Shown here: positions 1 through 11,400 of the stretch, piece by piece
Position numbering within the stretch: position 1 is the first letter of the stretch
How the letters are laid out: every line of letters starts with the position of its first letter
Assembly: GCA_026018925.1 (NCBI GenBank)
Contig: JAKSZU010000003.1
Location: forward strand, 192,372,256-192,436,255
Reading direction: 5' to 3'
Length of the DNA stretch: 64,000 nt
Source of the DNA: Tupaia tana
Lineage: Eukaryota; Chordata; Mammalia; Scandentia; Tupaiidae
The notes under the pieces: generated by a model
Databases searched by the model: none
Told to the model about the DNA's origin: nothing
Seen by the model: the letters and a program-made list of their open reading frames with translations, nothing else
Translations under genes and position numbers: made by a program

Positions 1-54
1 CCATGATTGACCATGTGGGAGTCTGGCACCTTAACCACCATGCTGCCTGCCAGC
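1..54 (-). mobile_element. Family A SINE head, cut by window edge
   Basis: GACCATGTGGGAGTC followed by CCTTAACCACCATGCTGCCT is the reversed tRNA-like head. The rest of the element lies before base 1. Confidence 0.85.
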
Positions 55-1779
55 ATGGCTGGGAATAACAGGGCTCTGTCTTTCCTTGGGGCTCAGGGTA
101 TCTTTCCATAGAGATAAAGCAATTGAGTAGGCTTTGTGCCTATCCTGTAGCACCAATGCTCCCTTTTTCCTGGCCTGCACCAATAAGGAAAGATTTCTCA
201 TCTCTTGCCATATCCCCATTCTTGTGACTGTGTTATGGAGGCCCCTGGGGAAGAGCTATGGATGGAGAAGAACTGCCCTTGTTTGTGTAGCTCCTAGGAG
301 CTCTCTACTCCCACATTCTCTCAAAATTGTAGCTGAATTCTTACCGCTTGTGTGATGTTTGAAAATTCTCCCTCCTCTGTTCGATTGCAGTTAAGCTGTG
401 CTTTCACCTTTTCTCTCTCTGGAGGCTCCCAAAATCCTTGGATTTCAGGCTATTTAGTTACCATGCAACTTGGCTCTCTGAAAAGTTCAAGAAAAGTTAG
501 AAATCTTACAGATTTTTCATCTTTCTTTTTAGGCTGGAACGCTCTGTTTGGTTTTCTGCATTGTAGGCAGGAAAGCCAATCCCCGTGGGACGTTCATACT
601 CCCCTCAACATTCCTTTACCTCTTAGACACTGGGCCTTTCCTCTTTTCTCCAGTACTCCCACCAGGGACTCCTCCCTGCCCCGCCTCCTTGTAGTCATAG
701 CCTCCACTTCCCTGTCCGGAGCAATTGCACTCTAACCCCAAATGTGCGTATGCACCAAGTTAAACAAGAGCATAGTCAGACCACTGTCCTTTGTCACTAG
801 AGCATCTGTCCTTACCCTCACCACCCCTTGTCCACACCTCCACCCAAGCAGCTTTTCTTAGTGTTGTTTTCCAATCACACACTCTGCTGAGATGAGTCCT
901 ATGAAATGCAGTTTTCTCCTTTCTGTTGCAGACACATATGCTAATGTCCCTTCCCAGGGCCTGACCCTCTGAAAGGATCTGAAGATCCTTTGGCCACCAT
1001 GCTTGAGCCGGATCTGTCAGATGGCCTCTCGCCTTCTGTTTTAGCCCTCAAAGTGCTTTCTCTGTCAGTGTTACCGATGTGGTCACCTTACAATACACAC
1101 AGGACATTCACTTTGATGTTTTCAGTTGTGTGTGTGTGTTTCAGCATATGATTATATTTTTAATCTGTCAAAAAATGTTTTTACTGTGATTTATCTTATT
1201 TTATTTATTTGGCTTACTAACTTAAGATCTTTTCCACATATCTAACCTATCTATTTACAGTTAGTATTCTTGGGAAAAATGGCTTCTATCTACTTGTGGT
1301 AAGAATTGTGGGATACTGTGGGATTCAAGGATGGAATATCATGGAACTTCTGGGAGGAAGAGGGGAGGAAAATTTGGGATGATGGTCATGACCAGATTGA
1401 ACTGGGTGGGAGGCAAGGCTGTGGGCAGTTTCTCTTGTGAGCAGCTCCTCGTGGGACAGTGTGTTCCTCAAGGCAAGGCAGGGTGAGGGGCTGGGGTACT
1501 TGCTCAGGTTGCTCCTGAAGGAGGCACTAGTGGGTAGTATTCTGTGTCCTTCAACTTTGTCCTGGGGGAAATTCTAAAAAGTTACGAGAGAGAAGGGACT
1601 CTAGAGAAACTGAAATCATTGGGCTGCCCCTTGGAAATGACTAGAGAGAGCCATAAATGCTAGGGAGGGCGTTACCTTTTCCCCACGCCAGTGAGATCTG
1701 CACCATAGACGGCAGCATTGATCTGGGCCATGCTGGCACCCGCAGACACTGACGTTTAGGGAACAGGAAATATATAATT
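55..1779. other. Intergenic, no gene seen
   Basis: Unique, CpG-poor sequence with a short (GT)n near 1128-1140. Open frames here have no recognisable protein features. No young repeat was recognised. Confidence 0.6.
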
Positions 1780-2020
1780 CTTTTTTGTTGTTGTTGAGAT
1801 TTTTGCTATGGGGCACGTTCACTCACCAGAGAAACAGAGAGACAGAAAGTGAGAAATCACTCCTTAGGGAGGATGGCCATGCAGCAATCCTTTCTCCTCC
1901 AGTTTCCTCTTGGGATTCTGAGCACGCATGCACATGTGCCCAGTGTGTTTCAAGCCTCCAGGTTTGGGACTTGAACCGTGGTTGGCTAGCTGCTCAACCA
2001 CTATGCCACCTGCTGGCTCC
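1780..2020 (-). mobile_element. Family B SINE, diverged
   Basis: T-rich start, then TTGCTATGGGGCACG, GA tract, GAGAAATCACTCC, CACATGTGCCCAGTG, a reversed B box (GACTTGAACCGTGG) and the head. CpGs have largely decayed, so this is an older copy. Confidence 0.9.
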
Positions 2021-2767
2021 TAATTTGCAATTCTTTATGAGCTGCCCAGAATACCAGCTGGCTACTTAGTAGCAGCATTCTGATGGAGGACACTTACAGA
2101 CGTTCCATTGTCCTCTATGGAACACTCCTGGTCACGACCCCTCAGAATTCCCATACAGAATGCAGCAGGGCCCTGACTGGGAAGGGACAGCCACTGCCAT
2201 GGACCTGGGCTTGCTTAGCGCCGCTTGTACGTGTTGGCATGCTCACATGAGCTGGCTTTGGGGCACTGCCACTGTCCTCTGTCCAACTGCAGTGGTGAAA
2301 CTAAAACATGTTCCATGGAACTATAAGGACAATACAAAGACAAATGCACAAACACATGCAAGCATCATTCATTCGATTTATGGAGCAGTTGTGTCCCTGT
2401 GAACCAGTCCCTTCGATGTGTGATTGTGATGCTCTTGCTAAAAGCCTCACATGCCCGCTGCTCTGCGAGGCAGCAAGGAGGAACTGCGGTATACGGCGAG
2501 GACACAGGATGAGTGGCTCCTGGTAAAGCTCCTAAAGCAGGCTCCCCGTGAAAGGCGTGCCACCAGGATGTAAGCTCCACTGGGCCGGGGCTTCCCCCGC
2601 TTCTTCATGGGTGAGTTCTTGTAGCTGGAGGAGGGCCTGGCACACTGAAGGAGTACGACAGACTGGAAAGCAAGTCATCCTTTTATGAGGGAGTCTTCCA
2701 AACGCTCACAGAAAATGTGTATTATGAAAAAATTATGCATAAATTTCAAAAAAAAATTTGCATCAAG
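2021..2767. other. Intergenic, no gene seen
   Basis: Unique sequence with no recognised repeat. The first copy of the TSD for the next SINE (TTGCATCAAG) is at its end. Confidence 0.6.
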
Positions 2768-2895
2768 GGGCCGGCAGGTGGTGCGGTGGTTAAAGGCACT
2801 GGACTCCCACATGGCCGACTGTGGTTTGAGTCCCGGAACTGGTGGTTGCTTTCTCACTTTCTCTCTCACTCTGGTCAAATTAAAAACAGAAAAAA
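2768..2895 (+). mobile_element. Family A SINE
   Basis: Head GGCCGGCAGGTGGTGCGGTGG, B box GGTTTGAGTCCCGG, CT tract, GGTCAAATTAAAA. It is flanked by TTGCATCAAG / TTGCATCGAG, a TSD with one change. Confidence 0.95.
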
Positions 2896-3015
2896 TTGCA
2901 TCGAGATAAACTCATACTTTAACTCCATTTTCCCATGAGCCTTTTGAAATTCCCTCATACATGGCAGGCAACACTCTGTTTTGTCCATTTTATAAACTTA
3001 GTTTGAATATGTTGG

Positions 3016-3267
3016 ATTTTTTTTGATTGTTGTTGCTCTTGGGTGTTTTTGCTTACCAGAGAGAGACAGAAATAGAGAGAGAAAGAAGGGAAGTGAGAAA
3101 TCATCCCTGGGGGAGGGCTCAGCGCAGTCCATTCTCCATTCTCCTTTCGGTATTTGGGGCATGCACACGTACCTGCCATGATTTTCAAGCTGCTGGGCCT
3201 GGGACTCACACCTCAGAACCGGCTCTGAGGGATCCATGTCTTAATCTCCATGCCATTGGCTGGCCTT
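3016..3267 (-). mobile_element. Family B SINE, strongly diverged
   Basis: GTTTTTGCTTACCAGAGAGA, GTGAGAAATCATCCCTGG, CCATTCTCCTTTCGG, GCATGCACACG and a decayed B box and head are in B order. Among the oldest B copies here. Confidence 0.85.
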
Positions 3268-3452
3268 ACGTTAGACTTTAAAATGTCTGGGCCTAGTTGA
3301 TGTGAGCCACAGATGTTTGGTTTCAAGGGAGGACAGAGGAGAAGAAAGGAAGGCAACTGCTGAGGAGGCTCACCTGCCCACGGGAGGGTGTGATACGTAA
3401 ACGGGCCTGGCATCCCCAAGATCCCACCAGATCCCACTGTCAACCCAATTTC

Positions 3453-3729
3453 TTTTTCTTTTTTCTTTTTTTTGGAGAGGTTTTCGCTATAGGGCGCGTG
3501 CGCTCGCCAGACAGACAGAGAGAGACATTAGAGGCAGAAAGCGAGAAATCACCCCCCAGGGGGGATGGTCACGCCGCAATCCCTTCTCCTCCATTCTCCT
3601 CTCAGGATCTTGGACACGCACGCACATGCGCCCGGCATGAGTTTTAAGCCACCGGGTCCGGGACGCGAACCACGGTCGACTACGTGGGAGTCCAGTGACA
3701 TAGCCATTACGCTAACTGCTGGTTCCCAG
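3453..3729 (-). mobile_element. Family B SINE, young
   Basis: Near-consensus with intact CpGs (GCGCGTGCGCTCGCC, GACGCGAACCACGGTCGAC). TSD ACCCAATTTC at 3443-3452 and 3730-3739. Confidence 0.97.
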
Positions 3730-3739
3730 ACCCAATTTC

Positions 3740-4480
3740 ATAAAATATGGCAGGATCTTGGCTGTATGCCATGTCGTGAGTCCTAATAAAATTGCCTCTT
3801 CTACCTTATTTCTGTACATATTTTGGACAAAGCCCCACGTGAAACCTAAGATGATGGGAAAGTCCTTACACGGAAGCTGCTGAACCACAGCTTTGTCTGC
3901 CTACTGCTTCCTTTCCTTTCCCCATCCTGAGCTAGCTGCTCCCCAAGAAGAAGGAGTGGATTCAAAGTCAGGCAGCACTGGGGCTGGGCCTGGCAGAGGC
4001 AGGCATGGGAGTATCCATGGTGAACAGGGACCTGGCAGCTGGTGGAGGGATTGAAGGGGCAGCCCAGCTAGGGCCCACATGATCTCCATTTCCTGGACTC
4101 TTCCTACTCTGCTCCTGGAGTGGGGGTCCGGGGGACCTGGGGCTGATTTCTGTGTGACTGGAGGCTGGGCTGCACTCTGACAGGGTCTGATGATGCCACT
4201 GTTCCTTAGGCAGTGAAAGCTGCTTGACCCAGAGCAGGTGGGTCTCTCCTCCATGCATTACTCCCATTTAGCCACCAGAGGGCAACACCTCCCTACAAAC
4301 AGAACCCAGGTCGCCAGATGCAACGAAGCACAATTACTTATTCTGAGGACATCAAGCAGCCCTGCAGGACTTGGGTCTGGATTTGGGGACAGTCCTGGCC
4401 ACTTTGACTACCACACAGCTAAAGTAGTTATAGATTCTATCTCCCTCTTTTCATTCAATCAATGATTATTGAACGACATT
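3740..4480. other. Intergenic, no gene seen
   Basis: Unique sequence. Open frames of up to 117 codons near 3901-4267 lack any recognisable domain. Confidence 0.6.
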
Positions 4481-4921
4481 TTTTTTTTTTAAAGAATTAT
4501 TTATTTATTTACTATTTCTTTTAAAATTTGACCAGAGAGGGACCAGCAGTTAGCGTAATGGCTATGTCGCTGGACTCCCACGTAGTCGACCGCGGTTCGA
4601 GTCCCGGACCCGGTGGCTTAAACTCACGCTGGGCGCGTGTGCGTGCGTGCCCAAGATCCCGAGAGGAGAATGGAGGAGAAGGGATTGCTGCGTGGCCATC
4701 CCCCCTGGGGGGTGATTTCCTGCTTTCTGTCTCTCTGTCTCTCTCTGTCTGTCTGGCGAGCGCACGCGCCCTATAGCAAAAACCTCTCCAAAAAAAAAAA
4801 AAAAAAAAAAATTTGACCAGAGAGAGGAAAAGTGAGAAAGCAAGCCACCAGGTTTGGAACTCAAACCCTGGTTGGCCCTGTGGGAGTCCAGCGTCTTAAC
4901 CATCATGCCACCTGTTGGCCC
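4481..4921 (-). mobile_element. Family A SINE split by a later B insertion
   Basis: The tail (AAAGAATTATTTATTT, TTTGACCAGAGAG) lies at 4481-4539. The CT/GA tract, B box (TTGGAACTCAAACCCTGG) and head continue at 4809-4921. A B element sits between the halves. Confidence 0.95.
4540..4808 (+). mobile_element. Family B SINE, young, nested in family A
   Basis: Full-length, near-consensus copy with poly-A. The 16-bp TSD AAATTTGACCAGAGAG is perfect (4524-4539 and 4809-4824). It shows the inverted repeat (4631-4646 with 4756-4771) and the C6-T-G6 palindrome (4700-4712) most clearly. Confidence 0.98.
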
Positions 4922-5874
4922 CAGTAGTTGAGTTCTGTATGAGCCTAGACCTGGGAGTTTTGGGGTGGGATACGACAGTGAACAAATCCAAAAGGGCTAC
5001 TCTTCCAATGGCCTTCACAGCCTAGAAAAAGAGGTGGACAGGAAGCTCATAATTGCAAAGCGAGGGACTCATCTCAATGGTCACAGTACAGGTGATAACA
5101 AAAGGTGCGGAGACCCTATTATCCGGAAGGATTTGATCTCATCTGAGCTATCAGGAGAGGCTGTCTGTCAGTGACTACCTCAACAGCCCACCCTGTTCTC
5201 CTCTCACTCTTGTTATACCCACCACCATACACCCCATGGATCCTCATCTCAGCTGATGGACCTCCAGACACCCTGTCATGGTCCCCAACGTACAATCCCA
5301 TCACAGACCTTAATTACAGACCCATTCCCTCCCCACACTCTCTTCTGTAACCAATAGCAAATGCTTTTATAGTCTTGCCCAGTCCCCCCCACAATCCTTG
5401 CAGATCCTGCGTTTTCTTGCTGCTCGCCAGGTAGGATATCACAGGGCAGACCCGGCGCTCCACTCTCCATGTCCTCATCTTTGTGCTCACCTCTGGATGC
5501 TCCCCTCCCCGCTTCCAGCACCCTCAACCTGGAGAGGCACCCCAGAAGCTAGGAGTGCTTGTTCAGGGCTCTAGTCCTGAGGTCTGCCTTGGTCCATGCC
5601 ACACCCGTCCTAGGATGGTGGTCGGTGGTCGGTGGTTGGTGATCACTCTTCTACTTCTCAGTGTCCTGGGCTCCTGATTGTGGGCCTGCCAGCTGGGCCC
5701 TACTCAGCAGTTCTCCCTTCTCTTCTCTGAAGGGCCATTGGGGGCTGCTGGATCCTCCTTGATACTCCTCACTCCATTCCTTTCCCTGTCCTCGCCCTGC
5801 CCCTGCCTGTTTAGCCTTTCTTTAGAGAGTGACATGCCTTTCTTCCTAGTAGGCAAGAGCTAGAAGAAAACCCA

Positions 5875-5985
5875 AAGGCCAAGTCTAATCCCCTTGTCTA
5901 ACAAGCGAGGAAACCGAGGCCCAGGAAGCAAGTTGTCTGCCCACACCCCACGTCAGGGCAGGTTGGCAGGTCTGAGCAGAGCCAG
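5875..5985 (-). mobile_element. Probable MIR fragment
   Basis: CCCCTTGTCTAACAAGCGAG, GAAACCGAGGCCCAGGAAG and AGTTGTCTGCCCACACC follow the MIR complement. Short and diverged. Confidence 0.5.
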
Positions 5986-6340
5986 AGCTCCCTGTGCTGC
6001 CCCCTGTGGTGTTCTTCCAGGGGCCACCCTTAAAGCAGCCTCTTTGTTCACATTAGCCAAGAAATGCTACTTCCATTAGGAAGGCACGTCCAATGCAAAC
6101 CACTCCGGAGATTGCATTTCAAAGATTGATAGACATGGCTTTTGCATTATCTGCTGTTTCGGATTAGCTATGCTGTGGCTTCATTCTTCAGGGCTGATAT
6201 TGGGGGTGAGCCGAATGGGGAGTGGGGGTGGGGAGCCAATTTGGAGCTCCTCTCCTAGTCCCTGGGCTTCTGCCTGTGAAGCTGAGCCCGAGAAGGACAG
6301 GGTGATCCATCCTATATTTTCAGTCCGTCAGGAGATTTCA

Positions 6341-6352
6341 TTGTTTAAACAA
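6341..6352. promoter_or_regulatory. Palindromic forkhead-like site in candidate conserved island
   Basis: TTGTTTAAACAA is a perfect palindrome containing two overlapping TGTTTA-type forkhead cores. It sits in a repeat-free segment (6010-6450). Function is not shown by sequence. Confidence 0.25.
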
Positions 6353-7507
6353 ACATTTCAGCGAAGTCATCCAGCTGGGCAGTGATTTATGGCTCTGGCT
6401 ACAGTTTTTCCCCAACAAAGATAAACATTCCTGCAACTCTCGGGACTGGGGCTGGGACTCCTGGTTCTAATAAGTTGGAGTCAGCTGGACCAGGCCAGCC
6501 ATCGCCTGGTCTGGGGTTTGGTTAGGATCTGTTCGCACTGGTCCTGCGGCTGAGCCACAAACCTTGGGGGACCGTGTTGTGTTTGGAAGCTAGAACCATT
6601 GCCTCCAGGGCAGAGGAGAGTGGCAGGCAGGAGGGAAATAGCTCAGGGTTGGGGCTACATGCCCGTCCCCGTCTTTCAGGAAGGTAGCCCTGTCTCACAT
6701 TCCAAGGGTAGCTATTTGGTGTCTTTGGTCAACAGCATCTATTATTCCTTCTCTTGGTAACAGAACTGAATTTGCTCCTGTGTGCTGGTAGAACTCACTC
6801 AGCTCTTGGCTCTGGGCGTAGGTTTGGGCTCAGTCTTGACCAATCAGAACACTACATTCATGCAATCCGAGTAATTGCCTTGGGCTGGGCACCTAACCCA
6901 GTGAGAGATGGTGAAAGGCACCAAACCTTTGATGGGCTGCTAGGAGAGAGGCACATGCTCCTTCCTTCTGGGCTAGAGCTGGGGATGATGTGGGAGTACG
7001 AATGACCACCAGAGCTGTTGGCGCCATCTTGCTTCCCTGGAGGAGAGCTTTTCTGACAATGGGACCAACACCTAAGAAGTAAGGCTGAGGTCTAGAGTGG
7101 GGTGCCAGCTCCTGGTGACGACATTGGAGCTCCTGAATCCACCCAAGTCCTAATTTTTATTTAAAGATTGGGTATTCCTTGCAACTGAAAGAGTAATCAG
7201 TACCCACCATCTGACTGGCTGGGGCAGACAGCTTCCACAGCTGCCAGCCCGGCTATCTGGATGTGACGGTTGAGCCTCTAATCTCCCCCTCCCCATCCAT
7301 CTGATTACTGTGTCTACAGTGTACTTCAACAGATGGACAAAGAGCAGTGGCAGATGCAGAGGTTGCTGAGACACAGCTCACGTTTTTCATAGGGTTCTTA
7401 GTTAAGACGAGAGGAGACACACCTTGGGCTATTATGTAAGGCAGAGACACATGTTGGTTTATGATTTAAGGCAGATTGAGATGTATATCTTAGAAAAAGA
7501 ACAAATG

Positions 7508-7794
7508 GGCCAGCAGGTGGTATGGTGGTTAAGGCAGGTGGCATGGTGATTAGGATGCTGGACTCCCACATGGCCAACTGCAGTTAGAGTTCTTGGACTG
7601 AGTGGTTTGAAAATCATGCCTGGTGCATGTGCATACGTGTTCAAAATCCCAACAGATGAATAGAGGAAAAAGGATTGCAGCATGGGCATCTCCCCTGGGG
7701 TATGATTTCCCTCTCATTGTCTCTCTCTTTCTCTTCCCAGTGAGTGCATGCACCCTATGGCAAAAACATAAAAAAAAAAAAAAAAAAGGAAAAT
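7508..7794 (+). mobile_element. Family B SINE, old, with duplicated head segment
   Basis: The head segment AGGTGGTATGGTGGTTAAGG is followed by a second, diverged copy (CAGGTGGCATGGTGATTAGG). Then come the usual B body and a poly-A tail. TSD is approximately AGAAAGAACAAA. Confidence 0.92.
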
Positions 7795-8290
7795 AGAAAG
7801 AACAAACAAGGTGCCTTGAGGGTGGAAAAAGAGCTCATATTTTGTTGGTGGGGATCAGTGGAGACTTCATAGAGAAGGATGTTTATGATGAGTCTTGAAA
7901 GGTGAGTGTAATTTTGTTAAGCAGACATGGGCAGAAGGCTGTAGGTAGATGAAATATGAAAATCAGAGAGCAGGAAATGACTGTTTTGGGATCTTGAAAA
8001 GTGGAGTTGGACTGAAGGACATTTAGAGGAATTTCCAGCTTGCAAAATAAGTTGGTATCATCTAAGCAGATGCCTCTAATGAGAAGCTTGCTCTTGGTTC
8101 ACTAGACAAGGAGGAGCTATTGAACAGTCTTGAGCAAGGAAGAACCCTTATTGGAGTTACTCTTGGGGAACTTCAGATAGAAGCAGGAAGAGATGACTAT
8201 GGAAAAACTACCACGAAGGTGGTATTAGGAGATAACCTTGACTCATTCACAGGACAGGGTAGTGTGGAGAGGAAAGACAAAGAGTGAAAA
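7795..8290 (-). mobile_element. Probable L2 LINE 3' fragment
   Basis: GATGAGTCTTGAAAGGTGAG, GGCAGAAGGCTGTAGGTAG, GTTGGACTGAAGGAC and GAGGAGCTATTGAACAG follow the complement of the L2 3' region. Ancient and diverged. Confidence 0.6.
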
Positions 8291-10514
8291 CACAAGTAGT
8301 TCTCATCCCTAGTCATTCATACCCCAAGAAGTGTGATATTCTAAAGTATAGCATAAAGCCCAGTGGTCAGAAAAGGATAGCTCCAGCTGCTGTGGCCATG
8401 CAGTGCAATAAATGGAACGACAGAAGAGGAAAGGTTTCAGAGGAACTGCTTTTATGAGGTTGACCAGTTCTATCAGGAAAGGCTGGGCAGACAGGCTAGG
8501 TCTGAGGCCAGGCTTTAAGGGTGGGTAGGAGGAACTTGCATGCTTGTCCTATCACTAAAAACGAGACATGAAAAAGCCTAAGCAGATGCCTGTCACCCAG
8601 CACTCAACCTGTGTTACAACTGGGGTATGTTTCACCCTTGTCCAGCTCATGGGTGCTGAGTGGGGCTTTGAGCTGCTTCATAGTAGATGCACGTAGGCGG
8701 TGATGGCAGTGGGACTTGAGGGCTCAGTTTCCTTTTCTTGAGGATCTAGGCATCCTGGGACATTGCAGGGCTGGATGTGGGTAGCCTGGATGGAGAGAGA
8801 GCAAAGTATGTCTCCTATGCCGCTGCTGCACAGAGAAGAGCCACTGGCTGGCCCACTTACAGACAGCCACTGGGTGCCTGGATACCAGGCCGGCGCCCTG
8901 AATTCTGGGTGCCGCTGTGTCCCTCACAGAGGCCCATGGCTGCCATGTTCTTCACCCTCCATGTGAGCCCTTCGTGTCAGGGGCTGTGGCCTGGGCCCAC
9001 CAGCCTCTCTGCTCGCATCACTTTTTCCCTTCCTTCCCTCCCCTCACCATTAGAGAGAACTTTTACTGTTTATTTTTGGGAGGGTGTAGAGGAAGAGTGG
9101 AGAGAAGCCCTGCTCTACTCAAGATGTTTCTCCTAAATATTTAAACTTTGCCCAGACATCAAAGGCATGCATAAATGAGAAGGTTGTATTTTCCTTTTTC
9201 TCCCTATCACATCTCTCCCCTGAGGCAGAGAGCATAGAACAGTCTAGCTGCTTGAATACAAGTTGGGAGGACGAAGAGAGCTCTTGGGAGGAAAAATGTT
9301 GGTCATTATCTCAGAAATGTTTCCTGTTGCTTTACCATTATTGGCCTCGAGACCACCGTCCACCAGGGGCTGTTTGCAAGTAACGTGGTAAATGAGAGCT
9401 GTGTCGGGACCTGTCTTGCAACCAGGATATCGAAAGTGACATTTGTTTGCAAAATGAAAACAGGAATCAGGCCATTCAGACTAATCTCAGCCTGGGTCCC
9501 ACTGCATCATTTTGTTTCCCAAAAGAAAAGTGGGCAGGTGCAAGATGCCAGCTCAGAAGTCCCCTGGGGTCACATGGCCCAGCTCAGTGCCATGGGTTCC
9601 TGGTCATTCTGGTTTTGCCTGCACCATAGGCCCACATCAGGGAGAGATGAACTTTGGGGGAGTTTGAGTTACATGAAGTGGGACCGTCTAGCCATCAGAA
9701 GGAGGTGCGTGTTAGCTTGGGATTTCAAACCCCTCTTTGTCCAGCTGAGCATAAGGGAAGTCCTGGGCCTGGCCAAACTCCGGTTTCCATCAGCCTCGTG
9801 CTATATCCTGATTCAGTTCCTTCTCTAGGGCCTGCCCGTGTCATGGGTTTCAGGGTGGGCTCTAGGTGGGAGGGGATAGTGTGGCCAATAACTGGGAGAG
9901 GAGTTCGTAAGGCACAGGGGCACTCCTGGGAGGCAAGGGGCGAAGAGAGAGCATGGGAGCTGTAAAAAGCTGCCAAGCAGAGAGGAGGGCTGAGGAAAGT
10001 TACCAAGTCTGATAATCTTCCATCTTCAGAACTTTCCATTTGAAGCATGAAATTTAATCAGATGTTTAAAGATCCCAGAGAAGCAAATGAACAAACACAG
10101 GAGCAGAGAAGGGAGTGGAAGGGCAGGTGCGCATCTGTAGTCTTACAGTGAAGACAGATATTGGGTCAGGCTGTGAGACTGGTTTTGGAGCCCTGTTGTG
10201 GTGCTATGGGTAAACAGACCCTGGGGAAAAATTGCTTTCCATTTCCTGAGATAGCAAAGGTAGGAATGGGGTGAGAGGAAGGGGTCATGAAGCTCTGGAG
10301 ACAGCAGTAGTCGAATCCTCATTAGCTGGGAAGATGTCAGGTTGAAACCAGATGGCAAATATTTGGTCATAAAGAGTATCCATCAGAGAGAGGGCATGTC
10401 CCGGGTCAGAGGGCCCACATGTCAGGTGCCAAATGCTGTCAGGCAGTGATTAGTCTTTACTGAGCTCTGACTCTGCTCTGCCAGGGCTGTAATGTCATAC
10501 CCAGGATATCAGAG
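8291..10514. other. Intergenic, no gene seen
   Basis: Unique sequence. 9290-9500 is repeat-free with CATTATTGGCC and TTTGCAAGTAACG motifs and may be a conserved non-coding segment. Open frames up to 147 codons show no family features. Confidence 0.5.
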
Positions 10515-10563
10515 GAAGCTGTTATTATTATTTTTAAAACTTGATCTGAGAGAGAGAGAGAGA

Positions 10564-10622
<59 letters not shown>

Positions 10623-10712
10623 TGAAAATTCAAGCTGCCCGGTACAGGACTTGAACCATAGTTGGCTACGTGGGAGTCTAGCCCTTTAACCACCATGCCA
10701 CCTGCCGGCCTC
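10515..10712 (-). mobile_element. Family A SINE with expanded GA tract
   Basis: The TTTTAAAACTTGATCTGAGAG tail side, a long GA run, B box (GGACTTGAACCATAG) and head CCACCATGCCACCTGCCGGC. Confidence 0.93.
10548..10618. repeat. (GA)n microsatellite inside family A SINE
   Basis: Near-perfect GA run with one AA interruption, expanded from the CT tract of the element. Confidence 0.95.
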
Positions 10713-10744
10713 AAGAGTATTATATTCTAAGGGAATACCACTTC

Positions 10745-11400
10745 TTGAAGCCTGTCCCAGCTACCTATTGTTGCAGAGCAAACCACTGCAAAACTCAGTG
10801 TTTTATTAAACATTGGGAAAGTCATGACTTATTTTTCTATGCAAAAATGCATCATGACTTCCCTTACAACCCAGTAAAACAAGAATTTATTCTTATTTTT
10901 TAATGGTTCTTTGGGTTATCTGAGCTGAGCTGAGAGTTCTCACTTGGGGTCTCTCAAGTGGCTGCCGTCTGATAGAAGGCAGCTGGACAGCACTCTCATG
11001 AGGGCTTGGTGACCAAGGTAGTCCACTCATATGACTGGTCGATGCTGGTTTTCCACCTGCAGCTCAGCCAGGGCTGATGACTTACACGTGGTTTTCCCAT
11101 GTGGCTTGGGCTTTTCACAGCATGGTGGCTGGTTTGTGAGAGGAAGTATCTCAAAATCAAGCATTCTATGAGGTCCATGCAGAACCTGCAAGTCTTCTTA
11201 TGACCTAGTGTTGGAGGCAAGAAGAAATCATTTCCATTGCATTCTCCCCATCAAGGGCAGATTCACAGAGAGGGAAATAGATTCCATCCCTTGATGTGAG
11301 TAGCATGTGGGCCCGGAGATAAGCAATCAATGGTGGCATCTTTGGAGATAAGTGGCTGCACGCAACCTTTAGGATCAAGGCGGCCATAGGCATGCGACCT
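10745..11400 (+). mobile_element. MLT1-like MaLR LTR, old
   Basis: CAGCTACCTATTGTTGCAG, AAACCACTGCAAAACTCAGT, GGTTCTTTGGGTTATCTGAG, GGGTCTCTCAAGTGGCTGC and GAAATAGATTCCATCCCTTG follow the order of MaLR-type LTRs as I recall them. A mariner-like MITE interrupts it. Confidence 0.5.
10809..10873. mobile_element. Mariner-like MITE, truncated, inside MaLR-like LTR
   Basis: GGGAAAGTCATGACTTATTT and, inverted, GCATCATGACTTCCCTTAC share the core of the copies at 14288 and 61630. One terminus is missing. Confidence 0.6.

Larger units (their letters stand above)
4922..7507. other. Intergenic, no gene seen
   Basis: 4950-5110 resembles the end of an ancient LINE (low certainty). 5875-5985 is MIR-like. 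6010-6450 is a repeat-free island with forkhead- and octamer-like motifs. The rest is unique sequence without recognisable coding potential. Confidence 0.55.

Noticed and set aside
4540..4808. Possible functional tRNA gene from A- and B-box motifs
   Set aside because: The tRNA-like heads belong to dispersed SINEs. They lack a full cloverleaf and continue into the SINE body.
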